From contig NZ_JBHSRF010000006.1 of NCBI RefSeq assembly GCF_042658925.1, forward strand, positions 1 to 64,000: a DNA stretch of 64,000 bases, given 5' to 3'. Each line of letters starts with the position of its first letter. Position 1 is the stretch's first letter. This document shows, piece by piece, positions 28,386 to 37,228 of the stretch. Made by a program: the position numbers and the translations under genes. The notes below the pieces were generated by a model, which was given only the letters and a program-made list of their open reading frames with translations, did not search any database and was not told the DNA's origin. This DNA comes from Sphaerisporangium aureirubrum. Its GTDB lineage: Bacteria > Actinomycetota > Actinomycetes > Streptosporangiales > Streptosporangiaceae.

Positions 28386-29291
28386 ATGGACGGGACGGCG
28401 AGGGGGACCGGCTCGGCGCATGGCGCGGGGACGGTGCGCGGGATCGGCTTGGCGCACGAAGCCGGGACGGCGCGCGGGACCGGGGCATCGAAGGATCCGA
28501 GGCACCTGCTGCCGTCCGGGCTCGCCGTCCTCGTGGCGGCCAACGTGCTGAACAACCGCGTCGTCCCCCGGTTGGCGCCGGTCACCTCGGCGGTCGCGGC
28601 GGGCACACTTCTGTACCTGGCCCGGCGCTCCGGCGTGACCTGGCGGGAGATGGGATTCGGCCAGAGCGGGAAGGGCTCGCGCATCGGCGGCGCGCTCGCG
28701 GCGGCCGTCACCGCCGCGTACGCCGGGGGCGTGCTGCTCCCGGCCACCCGGCGGCTGTTCCACGACGAGCGGGCGCTCGGGCTGTCCCGGGCCCGCCTGG
28801 CCGAGGAGATCCTGGTCCAGGTCCCCGTCGGCACGGTGCTCCTGGAGGAGATCGCCTTCCGCGGCGTCCTGCCCGCCGTCCTGCGCCGCTCGCACGGCCC
28901 GGCCGCCTCCGTCGCCGGTTCCTCGGCGCTCTTCGGCCTCTGGCACGTCCTGCCGGCCCTCGACATGGCCGCCGCCAACCCGGCCCTCGGCGCGCTCGCC
29001 GCCGCCCAGGCCCCCCCGCCGGAGGACCGCGGGACGTCACGATGGCGGCGCGCGGCCCGGGGCCTGCGGCCGAGGCCCGGCGCGGCGGCCGTCGTCGCCG
29101 GGACCGTGGTGTCGACCGGCCTGGCGGGGGTGTTCTTCCACGAGCTGCGGCGGCGCGGCGGCCTGCTGGCGCCGTCGCTCACCCACCTGGCCACCAACTC
29201 GCTGGGCTTCATCGCCGCGCGGGCGGCGGCCCGGCTGCCGGTACGGCCGGAGGATCAGGGCGTGGGCACCACCAGGAACGACTCGGCGTAG
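28386..29291 (+). CDS. CPBP family intramembrane metalloprotease
   Basis: A 301-residue membrane protein. The first 40 residues are a low-complexity Gly/Ala/Thr/His repeat (TARGTGSAHGAGTVRGIG) unlike the family. The protease core has motif 1 LEEIAFRG (EExxxR), motif 2 FGLWHVLP (FxxxH) and the third ligand region SLTHLATN. CPBP proteins are CAAX-protease relatives that cut within membranes or process peptides. Its 3' end overlaps the convergent deacetylase gene by 37 bases. A start inside the low-complexity segment is possible. Confidence 0.82.
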   Translation: MDGTARGTGSAHGAGTVRGIGLAHEAGTARGTGASKDPRHLLPSGLAVLVAANVLNNRVVPRLAPVTSAVAAGTLLYLARRSGVTWREMGFGQSGKGSRIGGALAAAVTAAYAGGVLLPATRRLFHDERALGLSRARLAEEILVQVPVGTVLLEEIAFRGVLPAVLRRSHGPAASVAGSSALFGLWHVLPALDMAAANPALGALAAAQAPPPEDRGTSRWRRAARGLRPRPGAAAVVAGTVVSTGLAGVFFHELRRRGGLLAPSLTHLATNSLGFIAARAAARLPVRPEDQGVGTTRNDSA

Positions 29292-29983
29292 GTGCCCGGC
29301 GGCAGCCCGCCGGCCTCGGCGTTGCGGGCCAGGAAGCCCCTGACGAACTCCTCCAGCGAGTCGTCCATGTGCCCGATCTGGCTCACGTGCGCCCTCAGCG
29401 CGGCCAGCTTGCGGTCCACGGTGGCGGTGACGTCCACGAAGTGGTTGGGCGTCTGGCCGCCCGACAGCCACACCTCGCGCGCCACCCACGGCTCCAGCCC
29501 CTCCTCGGCGAGCAGCTCGGGGAAGGCGTACGGGTTGCGGGCGTCGGGATAGACCGCGTCCAGGGTGGCGCTGCCCACCGCCCGGTGGTCGGGGTGGCTC
29601 GGGCTGATGCGGATGTAGTTGCGCTCCGGCGTGGAGGTGATCACCCGGTCCGGCCTGACCTGGCGGATCACCCGCGCGATGTCCTTGCGCAGGCCGAGGG
29701 TGGGCTCCACGGTCCCGTCGCGGTACCCGAGGTACACCACCTCCTCGACGCCGACCCGCTTGGCGGCCTCGGCCTGCTCGGCCCGGCGCAGCACGGCCAT
29801 GCCCTCGTGGTCGGTCTCCCGGTCGAAGCCCCCGGCGTCGCCGTCGGTGACCAGGCAGTACACGACCTCGATGCCCTTGTCGGTGAAGGTGGCGACGCTA
29901 CCTGCCGCGCCGAAGTCCACATCGTCCGGATGCGCGACCACCACGAGAATCTTGGCGATGTCGGCGTCGTCTAGCGCGGTCAC
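29255..29983 (-). CDS. PIG-L family deacetylase
   Basis: A 242-residue zinc hydrolase of the LmbE/PIG-L family. The metal motif is AHPDD (His18, Asp21), and the second site is SPSHPDH (His130, His133). In actinobacteria the family includes MshB and Mca of mycothiol metabolism as well as many enzymes acting on other N-acetylglucosamine conjugates; this one cannot be assigned. The GTG at 29983 has a strong GGAGGAGG just upstream, so the longer frame to 30025 is rejected. Confidence 0.88.
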   Translation of the reverse strand: MTALDDADIAKILVVVAHPDDVDFGAAGSVATFTDKGIEVVYCLVTDGDAGGFDRETDHEGMAVLRRAEQAEAAKRVGVEEVVYLGYRDGTVEPTLGLRKDIARVIRQVRPDRVITSTPERNYIRISPSHPDHRAVGSATLDAVYPDARNPYAFPELLAEEGLEPWVAREVWLSGGQTPNHFVDVTATVDRKLAALRAHVSQIGHMDDSLEEFVRGFLARNAEAGGLPPGTYAESFLVVPTP

Positions 29984-30166
29984 GGTCGTCCTCCTCCGTC
30001 GCGGCGTTCGAGCAGGCCGCGTCATATGGGCATTGTCCCGGCATTTCCAGCCTGCCGGTACATCGCCCTCGGCGGAGCGGCGGCCCCGGCGGTTCCGTGG
30101 TTTTCAGGGGTGGGGAGGGGGCGGAAGAGGCGGTCATTGTCGGTGGGGCGCCATACGCTAGGGGGC

Positions 30167-32422
30167 GTGTCGTCCCGTGCCGTGAACCCCGCCGTTGATC
30201 ATCCACTGCTCGACGGGCTGAACCCCGAGCAGCGGGCCGCCGTCCTGCACGAGGGCGGCCCCCTGCTGATCGTCGCGGGCGCCGGGTCCGGCAAGACGCG
30301 GGTGCTCACCCACCGCATCGCCTACCTGCTGTCCGAGCGCGGCGCGCAGCCGCAGGAGATCCTGGCGATCACCTTCACCAACAAGGCCGCCCGCGAGATG
30401 AAAGACCGCGTCGAGCGGCTGATCGGCCCCCGGTCCAAGGCCATGTGGGTGATGACCTTCCACAGCGCGTGCGTGCGCATCCTGCGCCGCGAGGCCAAGC
30501 GGCTGGGCTTCACCACGAGCTTCTCGATCTACGACCAGGCCGACTCCCAGCGCCTGATGGCCATGGTCTGCCGCGGGCTCGACCTCGACCCCAAGCGCTA
30601 CCCGCCCCGGTCGTTCTCCGCCCAGGTCAGCAACATGAAGAACGAGCTGATCGACTACGAGACCGCCGCCGCCCAGGCCAAGACCCACCTGGAGCGCACC
30701 CTCGCCGAGGCGTACCGCACCTACCAGCAGCGGCTCACCGAGGCCGGCGCGATGGACTTCGACGACCTGATCATGCTGACGGTCACGCTGTTCCAGCTCT
30801 TCCCCGACGTCGCCGAGCACTACCGCCTCCGCTTCCGCCACGTGCTGGTCGACGAATACCAGGACACCAACCACGCGCAGTACATGCTGATCAGAGAGCT
30901 GGTCGGCCTCGCCGAGCTGCGCACCGCCGACGGCGACCTGGTGCGCGAGGGCGCGGTGGCCCCCGCTGAGCTGTGCGTGGTGGGCGACGCCGACCAGTCG
31001 ATCTACGCCTTCCGCGGCGCGACCATCCGCAACATCCTCGAGTTCGAGCGCGACTACCCCTCGGCCCGCACCATCCTGCTGGAGCAGAACTACCGCTCCA
31101 CCCAGACCATCCTGTCCGCCGCCAACGCCGTGATCGCGCGCAACGAGGGCCGCAAGCCCAAGAACCTCTGGTCCGACCAGGGCGCCGGCCCCCGCATCGT
31201 CGGGTACGTCGCGGACAACGAGCACGACGAGGCCATGTTCGTCGCCCAGGAGGTCGACCGCCTCGCCGACGACGACGGCGTCACGCCCGGCCAGGTGGCG
31301 GTGTTCTACCGCACCAACGCGGCCTCCCGCGTCTTCGAAGAGATCTTCATCCGCACCGGCCTGCCGTACAAGGTGGTCGGCGGCGTGCGGTTCTACGAGC
31401 GCCGCGAGGTCCGCGACCTGCTGGCGTACCTCCGGGTGCTGGCCAACCCCGGCGACACCGTCTCGCTGCGCCGCGTGCTGAACGTCCCCAAGCGCGGCAT
31501 CGGCGAGCGGGCCGAGGCGATGGTCGAGGCGTTCGCCTCCCGCGAGCGCGTCCCGTTCTGGGAGGCGCTGCGCCGCGTGGACGAGGCCCCCGGCCTCGCC
31601 ACCCGTTCGGTGAACGCCATCCGAGACTTCGTGGCCCTGCTCGAAGAGCTGCGCGGCAAGGAGCTGCCCATCTCCGAGCTGGCCGAAGAGGTCCTGGCGG
31701 TCACCGGGTACCGCACCGAGCTGGAGACCTCCGGCGACCCCCAGGACGAGAGCAGGCTGGAGAACCTCAACGAGCTGGTCTCGGTGGCCCAGGAGTTCGA
31801 AGAGGCCAACCCCGACGGCACGCTGGTCGACTTCCTCGAGCAGGTCTCGCTGGTGGCCGACGCCGACCAGATCCCCGAGGGGGAGGACCACCAGGGCGTC
31901 GTCACGCTGATGACCCTCCACACGGCCAAGGGCCTGGAGTTCCCCGTGGTGTTCCTCACCGCCCTTGAGGACGGCGTCTTCCCGCACATGCGCTCCCTCG
32001 GCGAGCCGCGTGAGCTGGAGGAGGAGCGCCGCCTGGCGTACGTCGGCATCACCCGCGCCCAGCAGCGGCTCTACCTCTCGCGCGCCGCCGTGCGCAGCTC
32101 GTGGGGCGCGCCCGCGTTCAACCCCGCGTCGCGGTTCCTCGCCGAGGTGCCGTCCGACCTGGTCGAGTGGCGCGGCGACCCCGCCAAGTCCGCGTGGAGC
32201 GCCGCCACCACCCGGGAGAGCCGCCCGGCCGCGCCGAAGAAGTCAGGCGGCCGGGTCATGCCCAGCCTCAGCCCCGGAGACCGCGTCAACCACGACTCCT
32301 TCGGCCTCGGTACCGTGGTGACGGTCGACGGCGCCGCCGAGAAGACCAAGGTCAAGGTCGACTTCGGGTCCGGCGGCGAGAAGACCCTGCTGCTGGCGTA
32401 CGCGCCGCTGGAGAAGCTGTAG
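30167..32422 (+). CDS. pcrA: UvrD/PcrA-type ATP-dependent DNA helicase
   Basis: A superfamily 1 helicase of about 751 residues acting in DNA repair and replication restart. Walker A is AGSGKT at 39-44 and motif II is VDEYQDTNH. QSIYAFRGA (motif III), NYRST and the late VTLMTLHTAKGLEFPVVF and RRLAYVGITRA complete the set. A Tudor-like C-terminus (GDRVNHDSFGLGTVVTVDG) ends the protein, as in PcrA. The start is uncertain: GTG at 30167 or GTG at 30182; the extension to 30026 is not helicase-like. Confidence 0.95.
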   Translation: MSSRAVNPAVDHPLLDGLNPEQRAAVLHEGGPLLIVAGAGSGKTRVLTHRIAYLLSERGAQPQEILAITFTNKAAREMKDRVERLIGPRSKAMWVMTFHSACVRILRREAKRLGFTTSFSIYDQADSQRLMAMVCRGLDLDPKRYPPRSFSAQVSNMKNELIDYETAAAQAKTHLERTLAEAYRTYQQRLTEAGAMDFDDLIMLTVTLFQLFPDVAEHYRLRFRHVLVDEYQDTNHAQYMLIRELVGLAELRTADGDLVREGAVAPAELCVVGDADQSIYAFRGATIRNILEFERDYPSARTILLEQNYRSTQTILSAANAVIARNEGRKPKNLWSDQGAGPRIVGYVADNEHDEAMFVAQEVDRLADDDGVTPGQVAVFYRTNAASRVFEEIFIRTGLPYKVVGGVRFYERREVRDLLAYLRVLANPGDTVSLRRVLNVPKRGIGERAEAMVEAFASRERVPFWEALRRVDEAPGLATRSVNAIRDFVALLEELRGKELPISELAEEVLAVTGYRTELETSGDPQDESRLENLNELVSVAQEFEEANPDGTLVDFLEQVSLVADADQIPEGEDHQGVVTLMTLHTAKGLEFPVVFLTALEDGVFPHMRSLGEPRELEEERRLAYVGITRAQQRLYLSRAAVRSSWGAPAFNPASRFLAEVPSDLVEWRGDPAKSAWSAATTRESRPAAPKKSGGRVMPSLSPGDRVNHDSFGLGTVVTVDGAAEKTKVKVDFGSGGEKTLLLAYAPLEKL

Positions 32423-32428
32423 CCGCGC

Positions 32429-32460
32429 GCCGGAATGCCCGGTGGCATTCGGTGGGTTTT
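32429..32460 (+). terminator. Rho-independent terminator after pcrA
   Basis: GAATGCC and GGCATTC pair around a 4-base loop, extended by CC/GG after a single bulged G, and are followed by GGTGGGTTTT and further T-rich sequence. One of the few classic T-tailed terminators in the window. Confidence 0.75.
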
Positions 32461-32480
32461 GTGAATTTTGTAGGAATTCA

Positions 32481-32498
32481 GGGGTATGTGATTACCCC
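32481..32498. promoter_or_regulatory. Inverted repeat upstream of sucC
   Basis: GGGGTA and TACCCC flank TGTGAT in a relatively AT-rich stretch between the pcrA terminator and sucC. It could be an operator controlling the sucCD operon; the cognate factor is unknown. Confidence 0.3.
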
Positions 32499-32649
32499 AC
32501 CCGCGCTGGCAAAAGGCCCCCCGGCGGGCTGTCCACGTGCTCGCGGGGGCTAGGCTTCTGAGGCCAGGCCTCCGGCAATTCGCGGATCCCCGGGGTCTGG
32601 TCCTCAACGTAGAGATGGCAGTCAGCCGGACAAGCAAGGACGGACCCTC

Positions 32650-33831
32650 GTGGACCTGTTCGAACATCAGGCGAAGGAGCTCTTCGCGGAGTATGGCATC
32701 CCGGTGCCGCGCGGCCGTGTCGCGCACACCGCGGAGGAGGCGCGCGCGGCGGCCCAGGATCTGACCGGGCGTGTCGTGGTGAAGGCACAGGTCAAGACCG
32801 GGGGACGTGGCAAGGCGGGCGGCGTGAAGCTCGCCGACGACGCCGCCGACGCGCAGGGCAAGGCCGGCGACATCCTCGGCATGGACATCAAGGGCCACAC
32901 GGTCCACAAGGTCCTCGTCGAGGAGGCCAGCGCCATCGCGGAGGAGTACTACTTCTCCTTCCTGCTCGACCGGGCGAACCGCACCTTCCTCGCGATCTGC
33001 TCCGCCTCGGGCGGTATGGACATCGAAGAGGTCGCGCACACCGCCCCGGACCAGGTCGCCAAGATCCCGGTCTCCCCGCTGACCGGCGTGGACCGCGTCC
33101 GGGCCCGCGAGATCGCCAAGGCCGGCCACCTGCCCGAGGCCGCGCTGGACGGCGCCGCCGAGCTCATCGAGAAGCTCTGGGCCGTCTTCGTGGACGAGGA
33201 CGCCACCCTGGTCGAGGTCAACCCCATGATCCTCACCAAGGACGGCCAGGTGAAGGCCCTGGACGGCAAGGTCACCCTGGACGACAACGCGTCCTTCCGG
33301 CAGGCCGAGCACGAGTCCTACGCCGACAAGGCCGCCGAGGACCCGCTGGAAGCGCGGGCCAAGGAGAAGGACCTCAACTACGTCAAGCTGGACGGCTCGG
33401 TCGGCATCATCGGCAACGGCGCCGGCCTGGTCATGTCCACACTGGACGTGGTCGCGTACGCCGGTGAGTCCTACGGCGGGCAGAAGCCGGCCAACTTCCT
33501 GGACATCGGCGGCGGCGCCTCGGCCGAGATCATGGCCAACGGCCTCGAGATCGTGCTGTCCGACCCCAGCGTCAAGTCGGTCTTCGTCAACGTCTTCGGC
33601 GGCATCACCGCCTGCGACGCGGTCGCCAACGGCATCATCTCCGCGTTCAAGCTCCTCTCGGACCGCGGCGAGGCCGTGACCCACCCCTTGGTCGTCCGGC
33701 TGGACGGCAACAACGCCACCCTCGGGCGGCAGATCCTGTCCGACGCGGGCCTGCCCCGCGTAGAACTCGTCGACACGATGGACGACGCGGCCAAACGTGC
33801 CGCCGAGCTCGCCGCGGTAGGTGCGAAGTAA
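32650..33831 (+). CDS. sucC: Succinyl-CoA ligase (ADP-forming) beta subunit
   Basis: A 393-residue ATP-grasp protein that, with SucD, interconverts succinyl-CoA and succinate with nucleotide phosphorylation in the TCA cycle. It begins VDLFEHQAKELFAEYGIPVPRG, typical of SucC, and contains AQVKTGGRGKAGGVK, VEVNPMILTKDG and the late NIFGGI-like VNVFGGITACDAVANGI. GTG start with AAGGACGG upstream. It overlaps sucD by one base (TAATG). Confidence 0.97.
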   Translation: MDLFEHQAKELFAEYGIPVPRGRVAHTAEEARAAAQDLTGRVVVKAQVKTGGRGKAGGVKLADDAADAQGKAGDILGMDIKGHTVHKVLVEEASAIAEEYYFSFLLDRANRTFLAICSASGGMDIEEVAHTAPDQVAKIPVSPLTGVDRVRAREIAKAGHLPEAALDGAAELIEKLWAVFVDEDATLVEVNPMILTKDGQVKALDGKVTLDDNASFRQAEHESYADKAAEDPLEARAKEKDLNYVKLDGSVGIIGNGAGLVMSTLDVVAYAGESYGGQKPANFLDIGGGASAEIMANGLEIVLSDPSVKSVFVNVFGGITACDAVANGIISAFKLLSDRGEAVTHPLVVRLDGNNATLGRQILSDAGLPRVELVDTMDDAAKRAAELAAVGAK

Positions 33832-34712
33832 TGGCTATCTGGCTGACCGAGAACAGCAAGATCATTGTCCAGGGCATGACCGGCTCGGAGGGCTCCAAGC
33901 ACACCCGCCGCATGCTCAAGGCCGGCGCGCAGGTCGTCGGGGGCACCAACCCCCGCAAGGCCGGCACCACCGTCGACTTCGACGGCGTCGAGCTCCCCGT
34001 CTTCGCCACCGTCGCCGAGGCCATGGCCGCCACCGGCGCCGACGTCACGGTGATCTTCGTCCCGCCGGCGTTCACCAAGAGCGCCGTCATCGAGGCGATC
34101 GACGCCGAGATCCCCCTCGCCGTCGTCATCACCGAAGGCGTCCCGGTCCACGACACCACCGAGTTCTGGGCCTACGCCATCTCCAAGGGCGCCAAGACCC
34201 GCATCATCGGCCCCAACTGCCCCGGCATCGCCTCCCCCGGCGCCTCCAACGCCGGCATCATCCCCGCCGACATCACCACGGCCGGCCGCGTCGGCCTGGT
34301 CAGCAAGTCCGGCACCCTGACCTACCAGCTGATGTACGAACTCCGCGACATCGGCTTCTCCACCGCCGTGGGCATCGGCGGCGACCCGGTCATCGGCACC
34401 ACCCACATCGACGCCCTGGAAGCCTTCCAGGCCGACCCCGGCACCGACGCCATCGTCATGATCGGCGAAATCGGCGGCGACGCCGAAGAGCGCGCCGCCG
34501 CCTACATCGAACAACACGTCACCAAGCCGGTAGTCGCCTACGTAGCAGGCTTCACCGCCCCCGAAGGCAAGACCATGGGCCACGCCGGCGCCATCGTCAG
34601 CGGCTCCGCCGGCACCGCCCAAGCCAAAAAGGAAGCCCTAGAAAAGGTAGGCGTAAGGGTAGGCAAAACCCCCAGCGAAACCGCCCGCCTGATGCGCGAC
34701 CTCATGCGCTAA
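33831..34712 (+). CDS. sucD: Succinyl-CoA ligase (ADP-forming) alpha subunit
   Basis: A 293-residue CoA-binding subunit. Visible are the Rossmann-type VQGMTGSEGSKHTRRM, the GPNCPGI loop and the phosphorylated His251 in TMGHAGAIVSGSAGTA. It works as a heteromer with SucC and is translationally coupled to it. The last 200 bases use noticeably more A-ending codons than the rest of the gene. Confidence 0.97.
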   Translation: MAIWLTENSKIIVQGMTGSEGSKHTRRMLKAGAQVVGGTNPRKAGTTVDFDGVELPVFATVAEAMAATGADVTVIFVPPAFTKSAVIEAIDAEIPLAVVITEGVPVHDTTEFWAYAISKGAKTRIIGPNCPGIASPGASNAGIIPADITTAGRVGLVSKSGTLTYQLMYELRDIGFSTAVGIGGDPVIGTTHIDALEAFQADPGTDAIVMIGEIGGDAEERAAAYIEQHVTKPVVAYVAGFTAPEGKTMGHAGAIVSGSAGTAQAKKEALEKVGVRVGKTPSETARLMRDLMR

Positions 34713-34725
34713 ACCCTCACCCCGC

Positions 34726-34754
34726 ACGGCGCCCTCCACCAAGGAGGGCGCCGT
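34726..34754 (+). terminator. Hairpin terminator after sucD
   Basis: A perfect 12-bp stem (ACGGCGCCCTCC and its complement) with a 5-base loop starts 14 bases past the sucD stop. Confidence 0.8.
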
Positions 34755-35223
34755 ACGCATGTCTCCAGGGCTGTCATCTCGCACCGCGCCCCTGGAAACG
34801 GCCCTCGCTCCGCTCGGACTGTCCTCATCGGGGCTCCCGCCCCAAACCCCAAGGCAGGGGCTCCGCCCCCGCACCCCCGACCACCCAAGCGCCACCTGTT
34901 GTTGGGGTGCCACCGGAATACGGCAGAAACGGGCCGCGGCTTGATCGCTGTGTTGTTCGCGCTCGCCTGGGCGTGGACTACGACGCCGCCGGAGTCCGGG
35001 CGATCGCGGCCGAAGCGATCGCAACGGGCGACAGCGGTGTCCCGCCCCGTCGTCGTGGACCTGGGAGGCCGGCTTCCTGCTGGCCTGCACGGGCCTACGA
35101 GCTACTTATAGTTTCGCGTCGCACCAGTACACAAAACTAAAAGTCACTACGAGTTTTCTGCGCGACCAGCTGAGATGCCGCACTCCCAGAAAGGAGACTC
35201 CTTGGCGGGAAGAACTCCATCGG
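34755..35223. other. Non-coding stretch after sucCD
   Basis: No convincing gene. Frames here have poor codon bias. A GGGGCTCCGCCCC palindrome occurs near 34858, a motif often seen in intergenic regions of actinobacteria. The segment marks the left edge of the accessory block that separates sucD from DUF6350. Confidence 0.5.
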
Positions 35224-35534
35224 TCACCAGCGCTTGGTGAACCACACTGTCTTGCCTCGGCCGTCTCGTTGAGGGTCGATACCCATAGGTCGACGAGAGC
35301 GCCGACGATGTGCAGGCCACGGCCGTGTTCCTCGTCCTCGCTCACCCGGGGATGCGGGATGAAGAGGTCACCGCGGTCGGCCACCTCCCCGCCGAGGCAC
35401 CGTCCTGCGACCCGCAGGGTTACGGTGATCGGGTCCCCACCATGCAGCAGGGCATTGGTGCACAACTCGCTGATCACCAACTCGGTCTCTTCGATGAGAT
35501 TCGGCAGGCTCCAGCCGGTGAGCGTCTCGCCCGG
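35224..35534 (-). pseudogene. Relic of an anti-sigma-factor-type ATPase gene
   Basis: The frame encodes a GHKL ATPase domain of the RsbW-like regulator family: ETLTGWSLPNLIEETELVIS, N box ELCTNALLHGG, then DRGDLFIPHP and EEHGRGLHIVGALVDLW. After Trp the frame breaks at a CCC run (35282-35284, GGG on the coding strand). Restoring one G gives WGIDPQRDGRGKTVWFTKRW and a stop at 35224, the normal C-terminus. About 30 N-terminal residues are also missing, because sequence of the head-to-head GntR gene begins at once. So it is truncated and frameshifted. Confidence 0.75.
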
Positions 35535-35539
35535 TCTAC

Positions 35540-36287
35540 ATGCGGATCGCCGACCAACTGCGACGCCGAATCCTTTCCGGTGAGCTGGCCAAGGAGGACC
35601 GGCTGCCGTCCACGCCTGAGATCGCTCGCGAGTACAAGGTGGCGCGCAACACCGCTTCCGACGCATTGGGCCTGCTGGTTACCGAAGGGCTGGCGGTCGC
35701 ACGTCCCGGTTCGGGTACGTACGTCCGGGCCCGGGCCCGTCGTCAGCGCCTCGTACGGACCTGGCATCGCAACGCCATGGGCGGGTCGCCGTTCGCGCGG
35801 CTGATGGAGGATTACGCGCGGGTCGGGTCGTGGGACTACGAGAGCCGGACCGCGAGGGCCCCCGAGGCGGTGCGCGGCCGCTTGGCGCTGACCGAGCCCG
35901 GCGATGAGCCCGACGCGATGCACACCAGCTACGTCTATCGCAGCGACGGCCGCCCAGTGCAGCTCAGTGAGAGCTGGGAACCCTTGTCCCTTACCCGTGG
36001 AACACCCGTCGTCCTTCCCGAAGACGGCCCGCACGCGGGCGCCGGCGTAGTGGAACGCATGCGGCTGATCGGTGTAAAGATCACTCACGCGGCGGAGGTG
36101 GTCTCGGCCCGCCTCGCGCTCGCCACAGAGTCCTCGGCTCTCGACGTGGCACCGGGCGCCATCGTGCTGACCATCGAGAGAACCTTTCTATGCCGACGCA
36201 CGCCCCGTGGAGACCGCCGACATCGTGATCCCGGTGGATCGGTACGAGGTGGTTTACGGTACGTCGACGTGGGACGCGCCGCAGTAG
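35540..36287 (+). pseudogene. Frameshifted GntR-family regulator with UTRA domain
   Basis: The N-terminal winged helix is complete (MRIADQLRRRILSGELAKED; LPSTPEIAREYKVARNTASD; GSGTYV). A UTRA ligand-binding domain follows (YVYRSDGRPVQLSESWEPL; GITHAAEVVSARLA-like). After TIERT the frame slips at a TTT run (36185-36187). Removing one T restores TFYADARPVETADIVIPVDR and a stop at 36287. As read, the protein instead ends at 36352 with 40 unrelated residues. Either a real lesion or a base-calling error at a homopolymer. No ribosome site precedes the ATG, and VY before it looks like lost family N-terminus. Confidence 0.75.
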
Positions 36288-36723
36288 CCCGAGGCATCGC
36301 CGGACCTACTCGTGTGGGCGTTTGGGGAAGAGCGACGGGCGCCGTCGTGTGAGCAAATTGGTGCGGCGGGTTACCAGAGGCGTCCATAGAAGCGCGAAAC
36401 CCGGCCTACTCTCCGTCCGGAGAGCTGCCGGGCCCACTTCCACAGGCTACTGCCCGTGACTCCTCCATGATGAAGCGTGACTGGAGCTCAGTCAACAGCC
36501 TACGGCTGCTGGCCGGGTCGCACTTATTGCCGGGCCGAAGATCCGGTTCCGCACACCTGTCGTCCTCGGGGCTTGCTCTCGCGCAGGTCGGCACCCCGTC
36601 TTTAGGTTCCTGTGGCCCGCGGATCATCGCGCTCATTGCTCCGGAATCTCTTCAACCGGCATGTCGAGAACGCTTGGTCGGCGCCGACTGGTCAGTGAAC
36701 GACGAGGAAACGAGGGAGAGACC
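36288..36723. other. Intergenic region with a small hairpin
   Basis: No gene with good codon bias. CTCTCCG and CGGAGAG form a tight hairpin at 36409-36424. The stretch probably carries the promoter of the SnoaL-like gene that follows. Confidence 0.4.
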
Positions 36724-37107
36724 ATGTCCACTGTTGGCCGGTCCGCGAACAAGGAGACCGTCGAGCGGTATATCGATGGGTTCAACAAGTCCGACCATGA
36801 GCAGGTCCTGTCGTGTTTGACCGACGACATCGGGTGGACCGTGTTCGGTCACTTCCGGATCAGCGGCAAGGAGGCTTACGACGCCAACATCGAGGGGCCG
36901 GACCCGGTCGGTGTTCCGCCGAAGGTGACGATCACGCGGATGGTGGAGGAGGACGACGTCGTCATGGCGGAGATGAGGCTCGAGGCGCTGCGGAAGGACG
37001 GCACGGTGATGCGTGCCGCGATGGGGGAGGTGTTCGTGATGCGTGACGGTCTGATCTGTGAGCGCCGGGCGTACGTCGTGCCGCTGGCCGAGAACGACTA
37101 CAAGTGA
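36724..37107 (+). CDS. SnoaL/NTF2-like small protein
   Basis: A 127-residue cone-shaped NTF2-fold protein (NKETVERYIDGFNKSDHEQVLSCLTDDIGWTVFGHF, then GEVFVMRDGLICERRAYV). The fold serves small-molecule isomerases, hydrolases and ligand binders; the substrate is not evident. ATG at 36724 follows GAGGGAGAG. It converges on the ABC permease gene with 121 bases between, which include a GCCGGGGCCCGGC palindrome. Confidence 0.8.
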   Translation: MSTVGRSANKETVERYIDGFNKSDHEQVLSCLTDDIGWTVFGHFRISGKEAYDANIEGPDPVGVPPKVTITRMVEEDDVVMAEMRLEALRKDGTVMRAAMGEVFVMRDGLICERRAYVVPLAENDYK

Positions 37108-37228
37108 CGGACGACCCCCGGCCGTTGGGCGGATCACCGGGAGCGGGTCGCCGGGGCCCGGCAGGCTGGTCACCGTGGCGGTCGCCTACGGAGGAGGGTG
37201 GGAGTAGCGGCGCGCGTTCTCGGTCTTT

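Noticed and set aside
36406..36636. Small minus-strand frame of 76 codons
   Set aside because: No family, weak codon bias and no ribosome site; treated as intergenic.
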